Shown piece by piece: positions 1 to 4,117 of a DNA stretch of 6,711 nucleotides (the stretch's first letter is position 1; each line of letters opens with the position of its first letter). Source of the stretch: Candidatus Kuenenia stuttgartensis (lineage in GTDB: Bacteria; Planctomycetota; Planctomycetia; Isosphaerales; Isosphaeraceae); NCBI GenBank assembly GCA_945872325.1, contig CAMBZY010000182.1, positions 1 through 6,711 on the forward strand, written 5' to 3'. The translations under genes were made by a program, and so were the position numbers. The notes below the pieces were generated by a model. It made no database searches and was not told the origin of the DNA. It saw only the letters and a program-made list of their open reading frames with translations.

Positions 1-162
1 AAGGATTTGTTCTGGTCAGCATATGCTCGGGAACCGATGGCGGACGAGATCAAAACAGCCTTGACCTTCATCGCATCGAAGTCGCCAGAGAAGCGTAAGG
101 ATGCATGGGAAGATATTATCTGGGCCTTAGTCAACGCCAAAGAGTTTCAATTCGTCGATTGA
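1..162 (+). CDS. DUF1553-type protein, C-terminal fragment
   Basis: The frame is open from the first base and ends at TGA 160-162, giving the last 53 residues of a longer protein whose 5' part lies outside the window. The fragment reads as a pair of amphipathic helices with the pattern LFWSAYAREP ... ALTFI ... DAWEDIIWALVNAKEFQFVD. This matches the usual end of planctomycete proteins that join a cytochrome-c-like domain, DUF1549 and DUF1553; relatives typically have L-x-x-x-x-REP, a stretch of charged residues, then an E-D-x-x-WALxNSKEF motif just before the stop. These proteins are very numerous in Planctomycetes, are normally exported, and often sit beside DUF1501 genes; their reaction is not established. 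Only the C-terminus is visible, so the rest of the domain order is inferred from family knowledge. Confidence 0.8.
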   Translation, partial: KDLFWSAYAREPMADEIKTALTFIASKSPEKRKDAWEDIIWALVNAKEFQFVD

Positions 163-304
163 TGTTCAATGCCAAGTAGAGTCAGGGCTTACGGGCCTGG
201 TATTCTGGCTTTAAGGGCGGTGGAGGGATGTTTAAGAGATAATTCCATACGGGCTTGCGATTGGTCTTGGACGTTGGCCAAGCTGTTATGCCTTGAAGCT
301 TTAG

Positions 305-329
305 CTTAGGATCAGGCCGAAAATAACTT
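305..329 (+). repeat. Left arm of inverted repeat around the array
   Basis: Bases 308-329 (core AGGATCAGGCCGAAAATAAC) are matched in inverted orientation by 621-642 with one mismatch over 22 bases. Weaker similarity runs inward on both arms through a TAAAAA block (to about 340 and from about 610). The two arms bound about 290 bases that hold the palindromic repeat cluster. The arrangement resembles the terminal repeats of a small non-autonomous element, but no target-site duplication is obvious. Confidence 0.6.
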
Positions 330-373
330 CCGATTTTTAGGTCAATCGTGGCCAAGCAGAACATGGCTGTTAA

Positions 374-601
374 CTAGCCGGTCTTGGCGCTAGCCCCGGT
401 TGGATTGGATTTTGTTGGGTTTATCTAGCCGGTCTTGGCGCTAGCCCCGATTCATTATCTTCTGCGAACCGTCGGCTAGACTCATACATCCCGGTTATTA
501 ATCTTCTGCGAACCGGGGGCTAGCGCCCGGCGGCTAGATTCAAACCAAGAAACCGATGGCTATCGCCTCTTACCTAGCCGGTCTTGGCGCTAGCCCCGGT
601 T
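374..601. repeat. Palindromic repeat cluster (CTAGCCGG...GGCGCTAGCCCCG)
   Basis: Three nearly identical 28-base direct copies start at 374, 425 and 574; each begins CTAGCCGGTCTTGGCGCTAG and ends CCCCGGTT (CCCCGATT in the second). Between them lie degenerate copies in the opposite orientation: 467-479 (AACCG plus CGGCTAG with the middle missing), 511-537 (almost full length, AACCGGGGGCTAGCGCC then CGGCGGCTAG), and 551-567 (AACCGATGGCTATCGCC). The two inverted copies at 467 and 511 share the identical flank ATCTTCTGCG (457-466 and 501-510). Each unit contains GCTAGC and can form a small stem (CTAGC with GCTAG). Unit spacing is irregular, so this is not a CRISPR array; it is closer to REP/BIME-like intergenic repeats. 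I recall similar GGCTAGCGCC-type repeats from planctomycete spacers but cannot confirm that here. Confidence 0.8.
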
Positions 602-620
602 CATTGGTTTTAAAAACCTT

Positions 621-646
621 AAGTTATTCTCGGCCTGATCCTTAGG
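621..646 (-). repeat. Right arm of inverted repeat around the array
   Basis: This is the partner of the arm at 305-329. It reads AAGTTATTCTCGGCCTGATC and continues CTTAGG. Compared with the reverse complement of the left arm there is one substitution in the 22-base core and a one-base shift in the outer TTAGG/TAAG end. It lies directly 3' of the last direct palindromic repeat. Confidence 0.6.
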
Positions 647-660
647 TGTCTCCTCCGGAG

Positions 661-682
661 CCCGAAGATCAGGGTTTTCGGG
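661..682. terminator. Hairpin of uncertain role
   Basis: CCCGAAGA (661-668) pairs with TTTTCGGG (675-682) over 8 pairs including one G-T wobble, with a 6-base loop. A short self-complementary CTCCGGAG (653-660) lies directly in front. There is no long T run after the stem on either strand, so it is a weak terminator at best. It lies about 500 bases beyond the DUF1553-type stop, so a link to that gene is doubtful. Confidence 0.25.
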
Positions 683-860
683 TTTATCGATCTCTAAAGA
701 ACATGCCTACTGCCCTCAACCCAACAATCCCGACTTGAGGGAGCACTAGCATCGGTTTCGGCGTATCAATAACAAAGGTGTTTTTTGACCTCCAGAATGA
801 TTCTAAAAATCCTATCTCCCAAACATTTAAGAAAAAAAGAAAATTATTGCAAGATCGCAC

Positions 861-888
861 TGGCAACTCAAAGACTTCTGGATATAGT
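861..888 (+). promoter_or_regulatory. Possible promoter of the Rrf2 gene
   Basis: TGGCAA (861-866) and TATAGT (883-888) are spaced 16 bases apart, about 40 bases before the start codon. Overlapping the -10 is GATATAGTTATC (881-892), a small inverted repeat (GATA/TATC) that could be a site for an autoregulating Rrf2 dimer. Both assignments rest on short matches only. Confidence 0.25.
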
Positions 889-914
889 TATCTGGTACAA
901 ACTACAACTAGTGA

Positions 915-920
915 AAAGGG
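915..920 (+). promoter_or_regulatory. Ribosome binding site fixing the Rrf2 start
   Basis: AAAGGG lies 7 bases before ATG 928. It supports this start over the in-frame GTG at 778, which would add 50 residues unlike any Rrf2 N-terminus. Confidence 0.6.
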
Positions 921-927
921 TGCCTGG

Positions 928-1530
928 ATGTTCACACAGACCGTCGAATACGCCTTGAGGGCGATCGTTCACCTGGCGCAGCAATCGCCCGCAGCCAGCA
1001 CGACGGAAGACGTTGCTGATGCAACACATGTGCCTCGCGCTTATCTGGCGAAGATCCTTAGCGGTCTGCGGCGGTCTGGACTTGTGAAGAGTCAGAGGGG
1101 CCTTGGAGGTGGAATTTCGCTCTCCAGGCCGCCTGAAGAACTGACCATTCTGGATGTGGTGAATGCGGTCGAACCGATCGAACGGATCAAAATCTGCCCC
1201 CTGGGATTGTCCGAGCATGGCTCGAACCTCTGCCCTTTGCACTCGCGAATGGATATGGCTCTGGCATTGGTTGAATCCTCATTTTCTTCGACGACCATCG
1301 CTGATGTGCTGAAAGAGCCGACCCACAGCATCCCATTATGCCCATTTCCGCCAACCGAAAATCCGACAGTTCCCAATCGCGCCTGGGCTTTGAATCGCTC
1401 TCTGGAAATTGAGAGAACCAAAGAAGCCGCAAAGAAGAAGAGTACCTTGAAGGAAAAGCCTGGGGAAAAGTTGCAGGCCAAGGTCAAGGCGAAGGCCAAG
1501 TTAAAGACCAGATTAAAGCCCAGGTCCTGA
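928..1530 (+). CDS. Rrf2-family transcription regulator, probable Fe-S sensor
   Basis: This 200-residue protein opens with the Rrf2 signature MFTQTVEYALRAIVHLA. A winged helix-turn-helix covers about residues 1-85: VADATHVPRAYLAKILSGLRRSGLV (29-53) is the helix-turn-helix, and SQRGLGGGISLSRPP (55-69) is the wing. The next segment carries C90 and C102 in a CPLG...LCPLH arrangement, and C138 lies in an IPLCPF motif. Rrf2 proteins such as IscR, NsrR and RsrR hold a [2Fe-2S] or [4Fe-4S] cluster through cysteines in this region and respond to iron-sulfur status, nitric oxide or redox. Here the spacing is C-x11-C-x35-C, so cluster binding is likely but not certain. The family is normally about 130-165 residues; the extra length is a Lys/Ala-rich tail (about 163-200). 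ATG 928 is chosen because the family N-terminus begins there and AAAGGG (915-920) precedes it by 7 bases; a longer in-frame extension upstream has no homology look. The stop abuts the stop of the convergent PEP-CTERM gene. The regulated genes are unknown. Confidence 0.9.
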   Translation: MFTQTVEYALRAIVHLAQQSPAASTTEDVADATHVPRAYLAKILSGLRRSGLVKSQRGLGGGISLSRPPEELTILDVVNAVEPIERIKICPLGLSEHGSNLCPLHSRMDMALALVESSFSSTTIADVLKEPTHSIPLCPFPPTENPTVPNRAWALNRSLEIERTKEAAKKKSTLKEKPGEKLQAKVKAKAKLKTRLKPRS

Positions 1531-2358
1531 TCAGAAATCTCCGGATCTCTGGAACCTGCGGATGATCAAAAGGCCTGAGAAGCCGATGATCAGGCTTGTC
1601 AGAGAGATCGGTTCAGGCACCACAGTGATGGTGTTTATGTTGAGTTTCGGGCTCTCGACTGAAGAACTGCCGAGACGGACCAGATTGCCCATCGACTCTG
1701 CCAGTGATAACGAGATGGTGAGATATCGCGCTGAACCCGATCTGGCCTGATTGAATGCAGCCACGAATCCCAATGGCATCGCGGCCGTATACCAGTTGAT
1801 CGGGCCAGGAGCGCCGGGCCAGTTGGGTGCGATGTTAATCTCAACTGTGCCAAGACTTACGCCGCTGAGATCGTTGTAAATTGCCTGGCTGGCCGGGTCC
1901 TGGAAATCTGTGTGGCTGGCTGCAATCTGTTCGGCTGTGAATTGGGTGGGAAGGCCGAGATTCAGGTGGATCACGGAACCTGGGAGCGGGATGGCTCCAA
2001 TCATGGTGGTCCATGAAGTGACGCCTATGTCAAGAGTTGCGCCGACGATCGAGGCGTCTGCCCCAAGCGTGTCGAAGATCAAAAACGAACGCATTACATG
2101 AGGCGCAAGCAAGCCCTGATTGTTGCCCACCTCGGTCGTATGCGTTCCGTTCAGCCCATTGGTGTTATTGACAGGACTACTTGAGTGATCGCTGGTGTAA
2201 TCGCCAGACGTGTTCGGAAACAGGGTGACCTGGCTGGCTGAAACCGTGCACAAACACTCTGCCAGAATGATGCAAATAATGGCTGGCAGATATCTTGAAG
2301 AAGACTTTGTGGGGCTGGTAATTCGATCTGTCTGGAATCGGCGGAACGGGCTGATCAT
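1531..2358 (-). CDS. PEP-CTERM sorting-domain protein
   Basis: The protein has 275 residues. Residues 1-41 are a long signal peptide: basic n-region with R6, R7, R12, K18, R22, hydrophobic YLPAIICIILAECLC (23-37), and a likely signal peptidase I site after VSA (39-41). The mature part begins QVTLFPNTSGDYTSD and is rich in Ser, Thr, Asn and Gly. It contains MRSFLIFD (89-96) followed by a beta-strand-like ASIVGATLDIGV segment, as in a class of PEP-CTERM proteins with an R-x-F-x-x-FD core; the fold is probably all beta. The C-terminus is a classic PEP-CTERM signal: VVPEP (PEP at 248-250), a hydrophobic helix to about 266, then RRFQR. In known systems exosortase cuts near the PEP motif during export to the cell surface or matrix; no exosortase gene is in this window. 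ATG at 2358 (complement) is chosen because AAGGAAG lies 8 bases upstream and the signal peptide follows; a 41-residue extension is possible but unsupported. Specific function is unknown. Confidence 0.85.
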   Translation of the reverse strand: MISPFRRFQTDRITSPTKSSSRYLPAIICIILAECLCTVSASQVTLFPNTSGDYTSDHSSSPVNNTNGLNGTHTTEVGNNQGLLAPHVMRSFLIFDTLGADASIVGATLDIGVTSWTTMIGAIPLPGSVIHLNLGLPTQFTAEQIAASHTDFQDPASQAIYNDLSGVSLGTVEINIAPNWPGAPGPINWYTAAMPLGFVAAFNQARSGSARYLTISLSLAESMGNLVRLGSSSVESPKLNINTITVVPEPISLTSLIIGFSGLLIIRRFQRSGDF

Positions 2359-2366
2359 GGTTTTAT

Positions 2367-2373
2367 CTTCCTT
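2367..2373 (-). promoter_or_regulatory. Ribosome binding site of the PEP-CTERM gene
   Basis: On the complement strand AAGGAAG stands 8 bases before the ATG at 2358. The upstream in-frame ATG whose first base is 2385 has no comparable site, so this element decides the start. Confidence 0.55.
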
Positions 2374-2466
2374 GGTGAGCGGCATCTGGGCTGGCGAAAA
2401 CCGTCTCGCCAGATGATCTAAAATGGATGGTTCGACTCGTTCGATCTGCTCAATCGTACGCTTTTG

Positions 2467-2472
2467 TTTATA
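2467..2472 (-). promoter_or_regulatory. Possible -10 box for the PEP-CTERM gene
   Basis: TATAAA on the complement strand lies about 110 bases upstream of the PEP-CTERM start. No good -35 box is seen at the usual distance. A copy of the AAWYAAGTGTCG motif (2483-2494) lies just upstream of it, where a bound repressor would block polymerase. Confidence 0.2.
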
Positions 2473-2482
2473 TTGCCACAAG

Positions 2483-2494
2483 CGACACTTAATT
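2483..2494 (-). repeat. AAWYAAGTGTCG motif, copy 1
   Basis: The complement reads AATTAAGTGTCG. Two further copies are found at 2558-2569 and 3115-3126 on the plus strand. This copy lies in the divergent spacer on the PEP-CTERM side. It may be an operator or a short dispersed repeat. Confidence 0.35.
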
Positions 2495-2526
2495 CAGGAC
2501 TTATGTTGCATAAACGCAGAATCGTG

Positions 2527-2556
2527 TTGGTCGTGGATAGGGAATTCGTCTATAGT
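2527..2556 (+). promoter_or_regulatory. Possible promoter of the small membrane-protein gene
   Basis: TTGGTC (2527-2532) and TATAGT (2551-2556) are 18 bases apart, a fair match to a housekeeping-sigma promoter. The start codon lies about 48 bases downstream of the -10. The second copy of the AAWYAAGTGTCG motif follows the -10 directly, across the expected transcription start. Confidence 0.35.
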
Positions 2557-2557
2557 A

Positions 2558-2569
2558 AATCAAGTGTCG
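2558..2569 (+). repeat. AAWYAAGTGTCG motif, copy 2
   Basis: AATCAAGTGTCG lies right after the putative -10 box and faces the copy at 2483-2494 in inverted orientation with 63 bases between them. A protein bound here would cover the start of the membrane-protein transcript. Confidence 0.35.
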
Positions 2570-2603
2570 GAAACGGGGCATAACCTCTTGAAAACTGGCC
2601 ACA

Positions 2604-3083
2604 ATGCAACCCAATACGCGGTCTATTCCAAATCCGGCTGATCAGATTTCCGGCACTTCCGGGCGACGTTTTATCGTACTTTTTACGATCACGATACTGA
2701 TTTTCTGGGCCTCTCTCTGGGTCGGCTTCAGATTCTGGAAGTCTGGATACGATCAGAAAGCGCAAGTTGGCCGCGAAACAGCCCGGCATATTCGCAAGTT
2801 GGTAGAAGCCCGTCCGGCGGGCGTTTCTGTGGCTGTGTGGGAAGATACCGTGGATCATACCGAGGCCATGCTGATCGCCGTGACGGGGTCAAACCTGCTT
2901 AACCTTGAGCAAATTCAGGCTTTAACCGTCGAGATCGATGAGCGGGTCGCCACTGCGATTCGCGAACCAAATCAAGGCCCCTCCTTATTAAAAGGGCTTT
3001 GGGACGAGTTGGCGAAGCGGGCTGGCCCTGTTGCAAATATTTATGGTCGGCCAAAGCTGGTGGAAGCCGCGAATGGAAAGTAA
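2604..3083 (+). CDS. Small single-pass membrane protein, unknown function
   Basis: The 159-residue product is not recognised. Residues 1-22 are polar and end in RR. Residues 23-42 (FIVLFTITILIFWASLWVGF) form one strong transmembrane helix, followed by a basic patch (RFWKSGYDQK). The remaining ~110 residues are soluble and mainly helical, with many charged residues and a WEDTVDHTEAMLIAV stretch; no catalytic motif stands out. By the positive-inside rule both flanks are basic (RR before, R43/K46 after), so orientation is uncertain. It could be a signal-anchored periplasmic protein or a cytoplasmic protein tethered to the membrane. ATG 2604 has no clear Shine-Dalgarno sequence, which is common for leader-poor planctomycete genes; no other start fits as well. 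It is transcribed away from the PEP-CTERM gene from a shared 245-base spacer, and motif copies lie on both sides of it. A housekeeping role restricted to close relatives is as likely as any. Confidence 0.7.
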   Translation: MQPNTRSIPNPADQISGTSGRRFIVLFTITILIFWASLWVGFRFWKSGYDQKAQVGRETARHIRKLVEARPAGVSVAVWEDTVDHTEAMLIAVTGSNLLNLEQIQALTVEIDERVATAIREPNQGPSLLKGLWDELAKRAGPVANIYGRPKLVEAANGK

Positions 3084-3114
3084 GAGTGTTTGGGTGTGAT
3101 GGGTATCAGTCAGC

Positions 3115-3126
3115 AAATAAGTGTCG
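3115..3126 (+). repeat. AAWYAAGTGTCG motif, copy 3
   Basis: AAATAAGTGTCG begins 32 bases after the membrane-protein stop codon. Its first bases are part of the 9-base inverted repeat GCAAATAAG/CTTATTTGC (3113-3121 with 3182-3190), so it may instead belong to a stem structure. Confidence 0.35.
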
Positions 3127-3252
3127 AATCTTTGAGTTGAGAAATCTGCTTCGAAAAAAGTTGTTCGGATAAGAAGTCTGGCTTATTTGCGTAGTTCGTC
3201 CGGTTTGATCCGAAAGCGCCCGTTCAGCGATCGGGAATTCTGTTTGAAAGAT

Positions 3253-3281
3253 CAGACATTCTGCGAATCGGGGGGTATATT
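3253..3281 (+). promoter_or_regulatory. Possible promoter of the candidate RNA
   Basis: CAGACA (3253-3258) and TATATT (3276-3281) are separated by 17 bases, the ideal spacing. Transcription would start near 3288, just before the first long stem of the candidate RNA. No coding frame follows. Confidence 0.35.
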
Positions 3282-3287
3282 AAATGT

Positions 3288-3454
3288 GACGACAAGATGT
3301 GAGCCGCGTTTTGAAGACAAAGCCTTGATGCCGACCATCAGGCCTTCAATCCCGAGTGGCTCTCTTTCGTTACCTCTCCTGTGCTTGCAACTTGCGGTTT
3401 GCTTCTGACGAGACGAAAACCCTGAGATGTCGCAAGACGCCTCAGGGTTTTTCG
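3288..3454 (+). ncRNA. Candidate structured small RNA
   Basis: The stretch between a promoter-like sequence (3253-3281) and a strong intrinsic terminator (3414-3454) is about 167 bases and has no coding frame worth calling. Its 5' half folds into a three-tier hairpin: GAGCCGC (3301-3307) with GTGGCTC (3356-3362, one wobble); TTGAAG (3311-3316) with CTTCAA (3344-3349); CTTGATG (3324-3330) with CATCAGG (3336-3342, one wobble), closed by a CCGAC loop. The middle part (3363-3413) is pyrimidine-rich and looks single-stranded, as a target-binding region might. The 3' end is the terminator stem. The size is similar to 6S or regulatory small RNAs, but I do not recognise a known family. The fold was worked out by hand; transcription and conservation are not shown. 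Confidence 0.4.
3414..3454 (+). terminator. Strong intrinsic terminator, possibly bidirectional
   Basis: CGAAAACCCTGAG (3414-3426) pairs with CTCAGGGTTTTTCG (3441-3454) over 13 pairs with one extra T. Inside, GTC (3429-3431) and GAC (3436-3438) close a GCAA tetraloop across an AT/GC internal mismatch, giving a very stable stem. The T run in the 3' arm and the A run in the 5' arm mean it could end transcripts from either side. No gene lies immediately upstream on the plus strand, which is why a small RNA is proposed. Confidence 0.7.
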
Positions 3455-3470
3455 TTGGCGGACTTGCCAA

Positions 3471-3609
3471 CCAGACTAACCCGCAGCGCCAGCAAGGGCC
3501 GATCGTCCCGGAAGCCATGCTGTTTAGTACAAACATTTACCATGTAAGATCTTAACATAGACTAGCTATCCACTAATGCGTCCCTTGCTGGCGCGTCGGG
3601 TTAGTCTGG
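3471..3609. repeat. Palindromic element with 28-base inverted arms
   Basis: The left arm (3471-3498, CCAGACTAACCCGCAGCGCC then AGCAAGGG) is matched in inverted orientation by 3582-3609 (CCCTTGCTGGCG...GGGTTAGTCTGG) with differences only in the CAGC/GACG centre. Similarity continues a few bases outward (TTGCC/GGCCAGCAA). The arms enclose 83 AT-richer bases without a gene. The shape fits a REP/BIME-like or miniature inverted-repeat element. I recall ACCCGACGCG...AGGG-like intergenic repeats from planctomycetes, which would make this a dispersed family, but copy number cannot be seen here. It lies 16 bases after the terminator at 3414-3454. Confidence 0.75.
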
Positions 3610-4104
3610 CCAGCAACATAACGCCTTGAATACGCCCTCCTGCGTGGTTCATATAGATGCCATCTTCCAACGCCCGGATTCGAACGGCCTACATTCTCAC
3701 CCTCCACAGGCTCCTCCCCAAACCTCAGATTTCAGAATGGGAGAGGTATAACATCGAAACGAATCCTAAAAAATCTTCAAAACTGACCTTGCTGAATTCT
3801 CGATTCGTGGCAAAATCTCGCAAAAGTGCGGAATTGTTCGCATGCGTTCGCTTTAATGTCCGATTCTATCTGTAAAGGGTAGAGATGGTTCTGAAGTGGG
3901 CGTGACTTTTAACGCTGCAGGAATGATGTCAGGAAGGGAATCCGGACACCCTGCGACGGGTCAAACACAGTCATTAAGTTGGACTCAAACGCATACGATT
4001 CCCGGACATCGGGGTTCAGTGGTGGTCCTGTAGCCGAACGCTCTGAAAAAATGGGCGAGAGTCTTCAGGAACGTACCTAAACCCGGTCGCTCAGGAGAAT
4101 CAGC

Positions 4105-4111
4105 AAGGAGG
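4105..4111 (+). promoter_or_regulatory. Strong ribosome binding site for a TTG start
   Basis: AAGGAGG, a perfect anti-16S match, lies 6 bases before TTG 4118. It is the best Shine-Dalgarno sequence in the window and decides the start of the long gene, which has no ATG or GTG at a suitable place. Confidence 0.8.
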
Positions 4112-4117
4112 CGTAGC

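Larger units (their letters stand above)
163..927. other. Gene-poor spacer with repeats
   Basis: No convincing gene lies in these 765 bases. The only open frames are short, lack ribosome sites and cross the repeats. The stretch contains an inverted-repeat pair (about 305-329 and 621-646), a cluster of palindromic repeats (374-601), a small hairpin (661-682), and an A/T-richer zone (about 778-900) that probably serves as the upstream region of the Rrf2 gene. No clear intrinsic terminator for the DUF1553-type gene was seen directly after its stop. Confidence 0.6.
3084..4117. other. Long gene-poor spacer with candidate RNA and palindromic element
   Basis: This stretch of about 1 kb has no open frame with convincing codon use or a ribosome site. 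It holds the third AAWYAAGTGTCG copy, a perfect 9-base inverted repeat GCAAATAAG/CTTATTTGC (3113-3121 and 3182-3190), the candidate RNA with its terminator (3288-3454), and the 28-base-arm palindromic element (3471-3609). From 3617 to about 4100 only isolated short repeats (for example CGCATGCG at 3839-3846) were seen; the last part must carry the leader and promoter of the Pro-rich protein gene, but no good promoter could be assigned. Confidence 0.6.

Noticed and set aside
182..364. 60-residue open frame on the minus strand
   Set aside because: It crosses the left inverted-repeat arm, has no ribosome site and shows no recognisable domain.
374..601. CRISPR array
   Set aside because: The copies are in both orientations, spacers are of unequal length and some copies are truncated; there are no cas genes.
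778..927. 50-residue N-terminal extension of the Rrf2 protein
   Set aside because: Rrf2 proteins begin at MFTQTVEYALRA; the extension is Lys/Ser/Asn-rich, starts at GTG without a ribosome site, and lies over the likely promoter.
1092..1499. 135-residue minus-strand frame inside the Rrf2 gene
   Set aside because: It is a shadow of the real gene, which has clear family motifs in the plus frame.
2251..2262. Lipobox (LAEC) in the PEP-CTERM signal peptide
   Set aside because: Glutamate directly before the cysteine is not accepted by the lipoprotein signal peptidase, and a good VSA site follows six residues later.
3671..3685. tRNA T-arm-like string (GTTCGAATCCGGGC on the minus strand)
   Set aside because: Only the TTCGAAT loop matches; the flanking bases do not pair into a T stem and no acceptor, D or anticodon arm can be built around it.
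3657..3875. 72-residue plus-strand frame
   Set aside because: It has no ribosome site, no recognisable domain and unremarkable composition; it probably arises by chance in a spacer.
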